From a virus, in the IMG/VR virus record IMGVR_UViG_3300048088_000314, positions 26,805-90,804 of that record: a stretch of 64,000 nt of DNA, one strand, 5' to 3'. Every line of letters begins with the position of its first letter. Positions within the stretch are counted from its first letter, which is position 1. Under the pieces are notes generated by a model. The model was not told the origin of the DNA and did no database searches. It saw only the letters and a program-made list of their open reading frames with translations. The position numbers and the translations under genes were made by a program. Shown here in pieces: positions 19,801-26,925 of the stretch.

Positions 19801-22800
19801 GCAGGCCGCGGCGATGTCGACCGCCGATGAGCGCGTGATCGAACTGACCCAGGCCAAGCAGGACCTCGACAAGATCCTGCGGCAGCAGTCGGCCCACCAG
19901 ACCGAGCAGTTCGGGCTGCGGAGTGCGATCCGGTGGAATGAAGAGGGCGTTAAATACAACGAGGGCATTATCGAGGGCATCGATAAGGACCTCGCGAAGC
20001 GCGAGGACACCCGCGGCAAAGCCTTCAAGATCACGATCGGTGGCAAGACCTATACCGACCGTGGCGAGGCGGAGAAGGCATTAACCGCTCAGGTGAAGGA
20101 CCTGCTCCCGACGCTTAATCCGAAGAGCGATTTGAAAAAGATCGCTGAGATCGGCGGGTTCGATATCCGGCTTGGCGCCAATGAGAGGATGGGGCGCGAC
20201 GCCAATGGCAAAATCATAAAGAGCATCGAGCCCGAGTTTGTAACTGGCGGCTTTGAGCATACCCGCTACGGTATTCGGAACGACGCGACGACTCCGCGCG
20301 GAGCGATCCAGGCGGCGGAATATGCAATCGGAAATCTTGAGGACAAGCGCCGCAGCTACGAATGGAATGTGATCCGGTCCCAGGCGGAGATCGATCGCGC
20401 GAAGCCACTGGTCGGGCGCGAGTTCGCGAAGGCCGATCAGATTCAGCCCCTACAGAACCGGGTCGCCGAACTCGAGACAGCGCTGGCGGCCAAGGATGCC
20501 GAGCGCGGCTTCGACTGGGATAAGGTTCGCAAGGGCTTCGAGACGAACGGCAAAGCCGTAGGGCCGGACGGACACGAGTATTCCGTCCAGGCGCAGACCC
20601 AGTACGGGCGCCGCGCATCCGGTGAGAAGCAGCGCTACGCGGTCTACGAGAACCCCGAGCCCGGCAATGACGAGACCCGGGGCAGGCGTCCGCTCTTCTA
20701 CGGTGAGATGGACAACGTCATGGAGTTGCTCCGGGATCACACCGACCCGGAGAAAATCGCCGAGCGTGCCGAGAAGCGCCGCATCGCCGAGGCGCAGTAT
20801 GCGAAACTCACGGGCGAGCGGGACGCGGCGATCGAGCAGGCCAAGGCTGCGGGCAAGTCCGAGTACGAAATCAACCGCAGCCAATACACCGATGAGCCCT
20901 GGAGAGCGCGCGCAAGCCGCATCAGGGAACTCGAGCAGGAGTTGGGGATCGGGCGCTACGCTAACTTGTACGAGGGCGAGACGGCCGCGGCGCTGAACAG
21001 CAGCCGTGGATTGGACCAGGATTACGAGCGCTTCGCCCAGGGGCGCCAGGGAGCGCACGAGACGGCCCGCGATTTCGTGCTCGACCAGGGCCGGAAGAAC
21101 GGGCTGGAGAACATGGCGGTCGTCGATCGCGATGGGAAGGTCTACGCCTCGACCTCCGACTCGCCCGAGGGCGTCGTGTCTCATGCCGACCTCGAAGACA
21201 AGCTGGACGATCCGAACGCCGGCTTGGTGGTGCACCACAACCACCCGTCGAACACCGGCCTGTCGTCCTGGGACATCGCCGCACTGGCCTACCGCGGCGT
21301 GTCGCACATCGTCGCCTATGCGAACCGCACCGGCGCCCACAGCATGGCCTCTCTTACCCCGTGGGCCCGGCAGTGGATCCGGGAGTATTCGCCAATCTAC
21401 ACGGGCGCGCTGCGCTCGCTGTGGCGGGCCGCTCGCGATACGCTGGAGCCGCAGGTACGCGGCGCTGTCGAGAGCGGCTACCTCACCGAGGAAGAGGGCA
21501 ACCGCCTTCTCGGCGACCTGACCAATCGCGCCCTGGACGCCGCGGGGGTCATCGACTATGTGAGCCCGCACGACCTCGCGCCGTTGAGCGAAGCCGGCCG
21601 CCGGGGAATGGTCGAGTACGGGGCACAGGCTGTCCAACAGCGCCTTCAGAGCTTTGGCGCCCGGCAGGAGACAAACATTGCCGATCGAATTGATCGATCC
21701 ACCCGGCCCGTTCTCCCCGCCGAAGCGATGGGAAGACTTCCTCGGCCGGCTGATGAAAATGCCGCGAACGCCGGCGGTGGAGGACGCGATCTTGGAGGCG
21801 AGGAAGCGCCTCGCGGACTCCGCGCTGCAGAAGAGCCCGACTTCTCAACCGAGGCAACCGCCGCAGCAATAAACGCAGCGGGGCCGCCGGAGAACACCCG
21901 CGGCTGGTGGGATCGCCTGGAGCGGAACCTCGATATAGCGCCGAGAAGCCCGGGCGAAGGCGATCACTTCTTCAACGCGCTGAACAAGGATTTCACCTTC
22001 CCGATGACCAAGGCCGCGCTCGACCCGCTGTCGAACGCGAAGTGGATTGCCGAGCTTAGCCGGCGCCGCGATGCCGGGGGATTGGCCCACGACTATTACC
22101 AGATGCTCGACTCCTGGCAGGGCAAGCCGCCAGAGACGTGGCGCAAGCTGTTCGCGGCGATGGAGATCCTCACCCTTGAGGGTCGCGAAGTGCCGACCGA
22201 TGGCCGGGCGATCATCGTCAGCAATGAGGACCGTCCGCTGGCGGCGCTGTCGAAGCCGGGCGACGTCATCCGCATTACCGACCCCTCGGAGATACGGATG
22301 TTCGCCGACTACCGCAAGGCGATGGACCAGGTCTGGAAGGACCTCGTCGCCGAGACGGCGAAGCAAGTGGGCTGGGAGGGGGAGCCGACCGCCAAGGCAA
22401 TCTATGAGGCTGCCGAGGCGGCGCCGACCGGGCGCGAAAAGGCGCACCTGACCAGGGCCGCACGCATCGTCGCCGGCATCGAGATGATGCGCCGCGACTC
22501 GTATTTGCCGTTGATGCGATCGGGCGACTACTTTGTGCGCGTCACCCCGAAGGCCGGCACCCCGGACAAGCCCGGCATCCCAGGCTGGAATGCCGAGGGG
22601 ATGGCACCGACTGTCACATACAAGCTGATCGATTCCATGACCCCCGCCGAGCGCGCGGTGGGCGGCATCCGCTCCGGCACGCCGAAGCAAGCCGAAGCGG
22701 AGATCGCCCGGCTGCGCGAGACGTTCCCGGAGGCCGAATACGACATCACCCACGGCTATGCGTTCCGCGACACCGACACGCTGCGCGACCTCGATATTCC

Positions 22801-24718
22801 GGCGGTCGACAAGCTGATGATGCTGGTCGCAAACGATGGGCGAAATCAGCTACGTGAGCGCATGGAAGCGATGGGCATGCCGAAGAAGGAAGCCCAGGCG
22901 AAGGCACGCGAGGATTATGACAAGCTGGTCGATGCGGTGCTCGACCAGGTCTACGATCAGCGGGTCGCAGGGTTCAAGAAACCCAGACTGGGGATACCCG
23001 GCTACGATTCCGACTTTGCCAAGAGCACGGGGTCCTACTTTAACTGGCTGGCGAACCACATCGCATCAATGCGTTATCGGCCAGATATTGAAGCTGCCGA
23101 CGAAGGGATCGAGCGTCACCCCGATCCGCGCACCCGCGCGTTCTGGCGCGACTGGGATCGCCGGCAGGAGGATTACGGCGACCAGATGAACGGCCCCTTG
23201 ATGGCGCTGCGCCAGGGTTCGTTCTACTGGCTCCTCGGCGCCAACGCGGCGACCACGGCCAAGATACTGCTGCATGGACCTCTGCGCGGCGTTCCGGTGC
23301 TCACGACGGGGCTGGGCGGGCAGGGGCGCATGCAGGCGCTTGGGACCTATCTCAACGCCAGCCGGACATTGCTGAAGGGGCTGCGCGTCGGTGGCCGCGG
23401 TATCGAGATCGATCTGGATGCGGTGCGCGGCTCGCTGAGCCCAGAAGAGCGGGCGATGTTCGATGAGGCGGAGCGCACCGGGGTCCTACACCCGCAAACC
23501 GCCAACGAACTGGCCTCGGCGCGCACCCAAGGCGAGGAAATCCTGACGCCGCAGCGGCGCTTCTTCCGCCGGGTCCTAGACATCTGGGGATCGAACGTGT
23601 CGGCGGCCGATCGCCTAACCCGCAGCGCGATGCTGTTGTCGGGCTACCGTGTCGCAAAGCGCGCCGGGATGGACGCTATCAACCAGGTGTGGGATCGCGA
23701 CCTCAACTGGAAGAACGCACCGGAGAAGACCCCCCAGGCGTTCGGTCAGTTCATGGTCGACAAGACGGTGGGGATCTGGGGCGACATCAACCGGCTGCCG
23801 GCGATGCGCTCGCAACTCGGCGGGATGATCGGCCAGTTCAAGCTCTACGAGATGGGCTACCTGTCGAATCTCCACCAGATGCTGACGCGGATGGGCCCCG
23901 AGGGGAAGGTGACCGCGGCGCTGATGTTGGGTGGCCTGGGTATGATGGGCGGCGCCATGGCGATCCCCTTCGCGCAGGACGTCGCGCAGGCAGGCGAATG
24001 GGCCTATGGCCTGGTGAACGGGATCGAGCCCGACCTGGATTCGTCGCTACGCCACGCTTTCGACGCGATGACAGGCGGCGGCGGGGAGGAGTTCCTGCAC
24101 GGTGCGCGGCCACTCGGCATCGACTGGAGCGGCATCGGCTTTGGCGACATCATCGGTAAGAACGTCCAGTCTCCGCTCGACCTGATCGGCGCCGCCGGCT
24201 CGACCGTGGTGGGAGCGCCGTACCGTGCGATGCAGCGCGAGCGCACCGGACAGGGCGACCTTGCGGCGTTCCGGGAACTCACCCCGAATGCGGTCAAGCA
24301 CATGCTCGACGCGCTCTATCCCGAGCTTTCGGCATACTCAGTCGCCGGCACCCGTAAGCTCCGGGAGCCTGGAGAAATGACCGACGAGGACCGGGTCAAG
24401 ATGGGCCTCGGGTTCCGGCCCGAATCGCAAGCCGTCTCCGCCGAGAGAAGTCGCGAGTTCGGCCACAACCGCTCGGCCTACATCCAGGCGATGACCGTCG
24501 CGGAGAACCGCATCGCGAACCTGCAGGATCGCGGGGAGCCCACGGCCGACGCAATCGCCGCCGCGAGCCGCCTCATCACCGAAGGCGAGCAGGCTGGTAT
24601 CTTTGACCAGAATGAGGTTGCGCGGTTCCGGCGTGACCTGCACAACAAGATGGTCCAGCGCGCGGCACCGCAGGTCGGCTCTCGGACGCAGCAACGCTAC
24701 CAGGCGGTCAATCCATGA
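10883..24718 (+). CDS. Giant polyvalent virion protein: pyrophosphatase-like, DNA methyltransferase, SNF2-type helicase, JAB/MPN, LPD-type C-terminus (4,611 aa)
   Basis: N-terminus GGRPGFAEGG, then Pro-rich linkers and a Gly/Ala hydrophobic segment (about 132-192). Residues about 1210-1360 match the InPase-type polyvalent domain (RVNFYGIPFVMEN, DNVDAFIG). Residues about 1510-1780 form an N6-adenine methyltransferase: YVGWGG, SAM motif FEPGMGIG (about 1614), catalytic NPPF (1680-1683). Residues about 2360-2930 are a superfamily-2 helicase: Walker A GAGKTS (2385-2390), DEAH (2556-2559), SGTP, QRVGRILRQG. Residues about 3390-3480 hold a JAMM motif HHNHP...SSWD (H3452, H3454, D3464). Residues about 3670-4600 resemble LPD38/PLxRFG-type polyvalent C-termini, with a hydrophobic patch at about 4345. 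The family (DarB-like, Bcep22-like) is packaged and injected to protect DNA from restriction. ATG at 10883; stop overlaps the next gene. Confidence 0.88.
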   Translation: MLRDGGRPGFAEGGDSGDQVIPSDLPPPPPGATTEPPQELPPLPAGATLTPPPPPPGATTTPPSLFAKDKPLVPKTQDDIRTSAPGSWIKDPLTGALYQKPVPAPAEKAPAPKLDFRGLTPEPTPSVMGAAGRGFERGVGPAAGGFVGAGALGEAGAIGGAAVAGPPGALVGGIAGALTGALGGGYAVGAAQNWLLKQLPDSVQRWLGQSDEQQAADVEAHGIPAELGEFLPNLIAAPPRLAAAAIREGAGAVERLLTSRFGAPVTGAAIMGGQSVAQQELAKGEISPKETAIAAGEGLLMGHPSPIGERLLSAGARPVRAITGRGEPTPGGEGGGAGQEGGAPPPALGEVMGIPMGDNNVQRMTVSRVTPEGDVVLVDQAGLAHPMTAADVARLRTEPPPEEAAPSAETPPPPGTPPAGEAPPPEGETRPPPAGAAGVTPSFDIFPPDELPPAPPGATREPPPAEPPPAAAPAAQVAAADQAAAAERAATAAQAPAQPGELDQRIAADQADVAAAQAGAAEPAPAAAPAAAPALPDGYRIEPFEGATVTGNPVTRYRLIGPSGNMMAEGGNLTELAAHARRVAAIRAAPTPRGVEPAPEQAPPAPEPAAAPEARPAQEAPPPPVAAPEPVEAAPAPPEPAAATPEAENGGYKVVSRNNGIREFWWIQRPDGSLVGPGRSGTAVETREEAEWALPYYVEAGKLIAAKTSPPEPVAPAAAEPANTPVVTQEKHTKTGADLWFVRFPEKTTGLGPLARSLKGYWSAFRGGGMQPGWAFKSLEAANEFATRARLPGEKPTPIPEGAAPPAVETTPESSPAQPEAATPPAALAYVSTLRDPARREYATQYLRYLLGRRDEPDTDLSPMAQQGIRLRLDELAGSRAGPAGEPMPPSGERPAAPPSPFDAWADEVFKVYQEQGSEAANTLFDTIATRENLSVEQWSQISQQVRDRVEAASLPWGKGVNYVPPERPVETPAGPRPVEDAAATERRNFVDALNLTNSVERNGARYSIENQDGRFRGVVGGEGLTPAYIGEWTPNRGSAIQAARDYAFRAETPEPPRAEPIAETRAEAERAEPAPREEPAAPRAEAKPAVTPAAGTPMWAHIGKNYLDRDLYRDKNGVRSYVDDNGIRHTEPVQIIPTRGGMRYSTAEPLNKDPEWQVAQPRDAYEDEHGLPIEKEYYRKEPENLEQRIARQLENAREVTEANPTRAEIEAGNYPKGRVNFYGIPFVMENARGALREGIDEHGEPWESQLAADYGYISRTVGAEGTDNVDAFIGPDLGSQQAFVIDQFDPDDGFDEHKVMLGYKDWPAARDAYLDSFSDGRGGERLGNYTPMSLDQLKAWLDTGDTRNPIGQQALPLGREEPTRGVQNAVPPGDEGERPATVQRPAEERGNEPAPAAEERAGAPTPRGDLEARSEAILAEDEGGGGDRAGDADRVPGGQREGAEPGAAAGPADTSGAIRPPTREIDLEPGKEVGVPSQAGRVVDWEVKGTNFPLTAEAISENRSPLAKARDNLAAIELAKRLVAEKRPATRAEQALLARYVGWGGVSGAFKDRAGNFRKGFEDVGQRLAQVLTKPEYDAAAQSTLYAHYTSEPVIKAMWSAMQRMGFKGGSVFEPGMGIGHFLGFMPPDIAQTSRYHGLEIDPMTATIAKLLYPESGIRQADFKSTPYPENVFDIAIGNPPFHDVVVQSDPKYRARGFVLHDYFFAKSLDSVRPGGLLGFITSAGTMNKLDTKARKYLADRAEFVGGVRMPSSTFARSANTEVTTDILFFKKRGQILDHAENELPEWTQTVQRDLPNRAGEIMGANVNRYFSEHPEQVLGEEGMFDKLVAGERYAVRPTPGMDVPAALNEALARLPENIMTEAPSPKELAELDFSRDERKDGSFYEAPDGTLMQYRDGAGRPVARRGAGVEGGRTSAEMKLIRELVPIRDAMRAVYRADLGGGEEAIAARTEFNRVYDEFVSRRGPLNKTEYSYRRPTPAQLENLRSEAREDARDLGREFDEGDFDARPLIEKKASAAAIASARQEARNRAAAEGREFNEGTFDPADVPDITIPKKENLDAFSQDPEHHRLAAIEQYDDRTGVATKRTIFFENPLDVRPEPQVNSANDGVLWSLNQHGKLDLDQIAEKLGKSRDDVIKELGDSVYRVPGTDETYQTADEYLSGDVVSKLEEARAALESDPKVQRNVEALEKVQPAPISPADISIRLGMPWMGTKEVGDFMREGLNLGGGAEARYLPALGRWIVGLGGDYGDGRAEWSTLRMNAEDLLTHALNRTAPKVFDPGEKKGSRVLNEDATQAAQDKVQAMHEAFERYVYGNGSPEQIERLDRIAALYNDRHNREVMRQWNGDYLTTPGIAKGWSWRPHQLRAIARIIQSGNTYIAHAVGAGKTSVAIGAAMEMRRLGLVRKPMIVVPNHMLGQFAKEWYEQYPTARLMIADEQRFHTDRRRQFVADVAQQDLDGVVITNSAFKKLAVSKEYEAKLIQDEIAQLDEAMEGLGQDPTKLTSVSAGARDNMSTVKKLQSKKLKMEERLRGATATDVDQTHTFEELGVDFMFVDEAHQFRKLAFASQMSVKGISQEGSDMAWDLYAKTRYLDEQNPGRSLVMMSGTPVTNTIGELYSLSRYMQRAELEKQGIPSFDAWAQTYGREATELEQTAQGTYEPVTRFSKIVNAPELYKMVGQVMDVVTPNELSQYVIRPALDNGQRTTHLAERSMWLDNFQEELGDRVRAIRSRKGPPSKGDDILLSVINDGRLGAIDPRFIDPSYGTGNAPSNTPSKLDTMIDNVHRIWRDTANQPFYEPGTGKELFRGPATQLVFSNLGIQGRDGGFSGYQHMRRELIRRGVPASEISFVKDFDGKPSEKQRLFNDMNAGKTRILIGSTQKMGTGLNVQRRLVAVHNLDPLWFPADDEQRVGRILRQGNLNPTIQVHDYSTKGTYDSTMWGMMGRKGRFIEQFFRGDPNLREIEDLGEASVYEQAAAMSTADERVIELTQAKQDLDKILRQQSAHQTEQFGLRSAIRWNEEGVKYNEGIIEGIDKDLAKREDTRGKAFKITIGGKTYTDRGEAEKALTAQVKDLLPTLNPKSDLKKIAEIGGFDIRLGANERMGRDANGKIIKSIEPEFVTGGFEHTRYGIRNDATTPRGAIQAAEYAIGNLEDKRRSYEWNVIRSQAEIDRAKPLVGREFAKADQIQPLQNRVAELETALAAKDAERGFDWDKVRKGFETNGKAVGPDGHEYSVQAQTQYGRRASGEKQRYAVYENPEPGNDETRGRRPLFYGEMDNVMELLRDHTDPEKIAERAEKRRIAEAQYAKLTGERDAAIEQAKAAGKSEYEINRSQYTDEPWRARASRIRELEQELGIGRYANLYEGETAAALNSSRGLDQDYERFAQGRQGAHETARDFVLDQGRKNGLENMAVVDRDGKVYASTSDSPEGVVSHADLEDKLDDPNAGLVVHHNHPSNTGLSSWDIAALAYRGVSHIVAYANRTGAHSMASLTPWARQWIREYSPIYTGALRSLWRAARDTLEPQVRGAVESGYLTEEEGNRLLGDLTNRALDAAGVIDYVSPHDLAPLSEAGRRGMVEYGAQAVQQRLQSFGARQETNIADRIDRSTRPVLPAEAMGRLPRPADENAANAGGGGRDLGGEEAPRGLRAAEEPDFSTEATAAAINAAGPPENTRGWWDRLERNLDIAPRSPGEGDHFFNALNKDFTFPMTKAALDPLSNAKWIAELSRRRDAGGLAHDYYQMLDSWQGKPPETWRKLFAAMEILTLEGREVPTDGRAIIVSNEDRPLAALSKPGDVIRITDPSEIRMFADYRKAMDQVWKDLVAETAKQVGWEGEPTAKAIYEAAEAAPTGREKAHLTRAARIVAGIEMMRRDSYLPLMRSGDYFVRVTPKAGTPDKPGIPGWNAEGMAPTVTYKLIDSMTPAERAVGGIRSGTPKQAEAEIARLRETFPEAEYDITHGYAFRDTDTLRDLDIPAVDKLMMLVANDGRNQLRERMEAMGMPKKEAQAKAREDYDKLVDAVLDQVYDQRVAGFKKPRLGIPGYDSDFAKSTGSYFNWLANHIASMRYRPDIEAADEGIERHPDPRTRAFWRDWDRRQEDYGDQMNGPLMALRQGSFYWLLGANAATTAKILLHGPLRGVPVLTTGLGGQGRMQALGTYLNASRTLLKGLRVGGRGIEIDLDAVRGSLSPEERAMFDEAERTGVLHPQTANELASARTQGEEILTPQRRFFRRVLDIWGSNVSAADRLTRSAMLLSGYRVAKRAGMDAINQVWDRDLNWKNAPEKTPQAFGQFMVDKTVGIWGDINRLPAMRSQLGGMIGQFKLYEMGYLSNLHQMLTRMGPEGKVTAALMLGGLGMMGGAMAIPFAQDVAQAGEWAYGLVNGIEPDLDSSLRHAFDAMTGGGGEEFLHGARPLGIDWSGIGFGDIIGKNVQSPLDLIGAAGSTVVGAPYRAMQRERTGQGDLAAFRELTPNAVKHMLDALYPELSAYSVAGTRKLREPGEMTDEDRVKMGLGFRPESQAVSAERSREFGHNRSAYIQAMTVAENRIANLQDRGEPTADAIAAASRLITEGEQAGIFDQNEVARFRRDLHNKMVQRAAPQVGSRTQQRYQAVNP
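12652..12667. repeat. Dispersed palindrome copy (exact)
   Basis: GACTCCGCGCGGAGTC, 18 bp with flanks. Read in-frame as TPRGV at residue about 590 of the polyvalent protein, in a Pro/Ala-rich linker. Confidence 0.95.
20290..20305. repeat. Dispersed palindrome copy (14/16)
   Basis: GACTCCGCGCGGAGCG: last two bases differ from the consensus. Encodes TPRGA between the helicase and JAB domains of the polyvalent protein. Confidence 0.7.
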
Positions 24719-24825
24719 CTATCAGAGAGATCTTCGGCTGGTCGATCATCAAGCTTTTGGGGTTGGCTGTTGGAGCCGGTGCCGCCATCGTGGGCCTAGC
24801 CGTGCTGCTCGCTAGGTGCACGTGA
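24715..24825 (+). CDS. Small single-span membrane protein, holin candidate (36 aa)
   Basis: ATG 24715 overlaps the stop of the giant gene (ATGA). The peptide begins MTIREIFGWS and continues into one hydrophobic span (LLGLAVGAGAAIVGLAVLLA), ending RCT. It directly precedes the spanin-like genes, so a role in lysis (holin-like) is plausible, but one span and 36 residues are too little for a firm call. Confidence 0.55.
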   Translation: MTIREIFGWSIIKLLGLAVGAGAAIVGLAVLLARCT

Positions 24826-24828
24826 TGC

Positions 24829-24844
24829 GACTCCGCGCGGAGTC
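24829..24844. repeat. Dispersed palindrome copy (exact), intergenic
   Basis: GACTCCGCGCGGAGTC between the small membrane gene and the i-spanin-like gene. Its GGAG (24839-24842) lies 10 nt before the alternative GTG start at 24853. Confidence 0.95.
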
Positions 24845-24861
24845 GGTCGCAGGTGAGAGGT

Positions 24862-25251
24862 ATGTCTGAGCAGCGGGACCGCATGTATGAGGGGTGGGGC
24901 TTCAACGGGCCTACCGTGAGTGCCGTGATCGCCACGATCGCGCTAGGGGGAGCTCTCTTTGGATGGTGGATTACCAACGATCGAAATATGACTGCCATTA
25001 ACGCGGCGCAGGACGTCGCGCTCGTCAAACTCGCGGGCGACTTGGCCGCTGCCAAAATACAGATCACCAACTCTGAGGCGGCAATCGCACAGTTGCGGGC
25101 TGATTTTCAGGCCGCGATTATACAGGTCCGGACCGATGACCAAGCCGCTATTCAGCAATTGCGCGGGGATGTGAAGGAGAGCATCAGCGATGTCAAACAC
25201 ACGCTCGAGAAGATCCCCGATGATCTCACTCGTGCTCTTGGCCGCAAATAG
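24862..25251 (+). CDS. i-spanin-like inner-membrane coiled-coil protein
   Basis: About 129 residues from ATG 24862, behind AGGTGAG. GTG 24853 is a possible earlier start. One transmembrane span near residues 15-35 (VSAVIATIALGGALFGWW) is followed by a long heptad-like coiled coil with repeated AAI.QLR units to the C-terminus. A type II, periplasm-facing helical protein with an overlapping downstream secreted gene is the standard layout of an Rz/Rz1-type spanin pair, which joins inner and outer membranes at lysis. Family named by architecture, not by sequence. Confidence 0.6.
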   Translation: MSEQRDRMYEGWGFNGPTVSAVIATIALGGALFGWWITNDRNMTAINAAQDVALVKLAGDLAAAKIQITNSEAAIAQLRADFQAAIIQVRTDDQAAIQQLRGDVKESISDVKHTLEKIPDDLTRALGRK

Positions 25252-25444
25252 CGCATGTGCCCAAGCCGGGCAGCCGAGTGTCGTCGAGGGCCCGCTGATC
25301 GATAGTGGGTATCACAGCACCAAGCCTGCTCCGCCTGTTCCTGCGACTAAGCCGCTTGCGCCAGAGCAGACACGGGCTCTTCGGGATCAGATCGATGCTG
25401 CCCGGGAGCAGATTGACCGAGCGCACGATCGATTGGATCGCTAG
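25220..25444 (+). CDS. o-spanin-like secreted protein overlapping the i-spanin gene
   Basis: ATG 25220 lies in another frame inside the 3' end of the upstream gene and has GAGAAG upstream. An in-frame ATG at 25190 would add a polar N-terminus. The product (74 aa) has a signal peptide, MISLVLLAANSACAQA, a Pro-rich segment (KPAPPVPATKPLAPEQ) and a C-terminal amphipathic helix (DQIDAAREQIDRAHDRL). The cysteine context (NSAC) is a poor lipobox, so lipidation is uncertain. Its TAG shares CTAG with the convergent gene's stop. Confidence 0.55.
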   Translation: MISLVLLAANSACAQAGQPSVVEGPLIDSGYHSTKPAPPVPATKPLAPEQTRALRDQIDAAREQIDRAHDRLDR

Positions 25445-26925
25445 GAGACTCTGGACCACCGCGGCTTGATTGCGACCAGGCCGAACCCCGCGATGATCGC
25501 GCGCACCACCAGCACCATGCCCTCGTAGCGAAAGTCGGGATCGGCAAACGCTCCGACGATGGCGGCGTTGTAGAGCAGCAAGAGGACCGCGGCGAGGAAG
25601 CTCGCGATGAAGGCGCGGGAGAACAGCATCGGCGCGGCGAACACGACCAACAGGCCGGCCACCATCAGGGCGGTCGAGCCGAAGATGAACGGCCAGTAGG
25701 TGTAATGCCAGGCCAGGGCGACGGCCTTCAGTATCTCACGATAGGGACGCGGAACCCGCGCCTCTGCCTGAGAGTCCTCCGGGAAGCGGTCTATCTCCGT
25801 GAGGTCCTCGCCGGCGGGATAGAAGTTCCGGCCGGAATAGACGAAGCCGGCGACGTTGTAGCGGGTGTGGGAAAATCCCGGCAGCGCCAGAAACAGAGCC
25901 ATATTGCGCAGGGTGTAGGACGCGACGTAGACCGGCTCAGCCCAGGCGATCTCTGCCGCGGCGCGCAGCAGGAGCATGTCCGGCGCCGCTCTGTCGATAA
26001 GCTGCATGTACTCGTAGTTGGGCCGCGCCCAGATGCGCTGCGTCAATTCGACCGTGGTCGGAAGCATCAGGTGGAACTTGGTGAACTCGGGTGGTTCGAC
26101 GGTGGCGAGCTCGGCGATCAAGGCATTATTCGCCGGCGATGGCTGCAGCGCGGCGGTCAGCCGGTCGATTACCTCCGTGACGGCCGGGCCCATCGCCGGG
26201 TTGATGACCACGCCGTAGTCCTCGGAGTTGATGTACGCATTGTAGAAGACCTGCTCGCCGGTATAGCTCGGCGTGTAGCCCAGGTGCGCGACGTCGAGGA
26301 CCTTGGCTCGGTACTGCCCGTATCCCAGCATCGCGACCACGAACGCGGCGAAGCAGCACCCGCCTGCCAAGCGGTAGCGCGGCTGGACCAGCACGGCCAG
26401 CAGCAGCAGTACAGGGAACACCAAGTTCATCGCCGGGCGCATCAGCGAATCAGTGATCGCCACCGCTGAGAACAGGACCAGCCAAAGCCAACCGGGCGTC
26501 TGGAAAAATCTGATCAGGCAGACCAGCATCAGGACCATGAAGAACACGCCGGCCTGATCGGGGTACATCATCTTGATGAACAGGTACGGCCCTCCGCTCA
26601 GCATCGCCGCCAGGGCGCACAGGAGGGCCACAGAAGGGGAGAAGCGCTTGAGGGCTGCCCAGACAAGAGGCGGCATCAGGAAGGCCATCACTGCCCACAG
26701 GGCGGCGACGTTGGCGATCTTGCCGCTCTGCCCGAGGCTTGTGAGCCAGATCAGTAATGGAAAGCCGACGTCGCGCTGGGCGAAGCCGGGATTGAGCGTG
26801 GCGTCCGTTCCGATTGTGTTGGCCCAGATGAAGAAACCCCACGACCCGCCTGGAACGATGTACCCTGACGCCACCCAAAAAAACCACGCGGCGAGCGCGC
26901 TGAGCGCGAGAACGATGTAACCCAT
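25441..26925 (-). CDS. Polytopic membrane protein, possible GT-C-type glycosyltransferase
   Basis: About 494 residues from the ATG at 26925 (the frame is open further, to 27015). Ten or more hydrophobic spans are visible. Two hydrophilic regions (residues about 50-70 with NPGFAQRDVGFP, and a large loop of about 150 residues in the second half) could be periplasmic. This topology resembles membrane glycosyltransferases or polymerases, but no diagnostic motif was found. Its stop overlaps the convergent spanin stop and its start overlaps the divergent desaturase start, so no free sequence remains for its own promoter. Probably part of the envelope-modification cassette. Confidence 0.55.
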   Translation of the reverse strand: MGYIVLALSALAAWFFWVASGYIVPGGSWGFFIWANTIGTDATLNPGFAQRDVGFPLLIWLTSLGQSGKIANVAALWAVMAFLMPPLVWAALKRFSPSVALLCALAAMLSGGPYLFIKMMYPDQAGVFFMVLMLVCLIRFFQTPGWLWLVLFSAVAITDSLMRPAMNLVFPVLLLLAVLVQPRYRLAGGCCFAAFVVAMLGYGQYRAKVLDVAHLGYTPSYTGEQVFYNAYINSEDYGVVINPAMGPAVTEVIDRLTAALQPSPANNALIAELATVEPPEFTKFHLMLPTTVELTQRIWARPNYEYMQLIDRAAPDMLLLRAAAEIAWAEPVYVASYTLRNMALFLALPGFSHTRYNVAGFVYSGRNFYPAGEDLTEIDRFPEDSQAEARVPRPYREILKAVALAWHYTYWPFIFGSTALMVAGLLVVFAAPMLFSRAFIASFLAAVLLLLYNAAIVGAFADPDFRYEGMVLVVRAIIAGFGLVAIKPRWSRVS

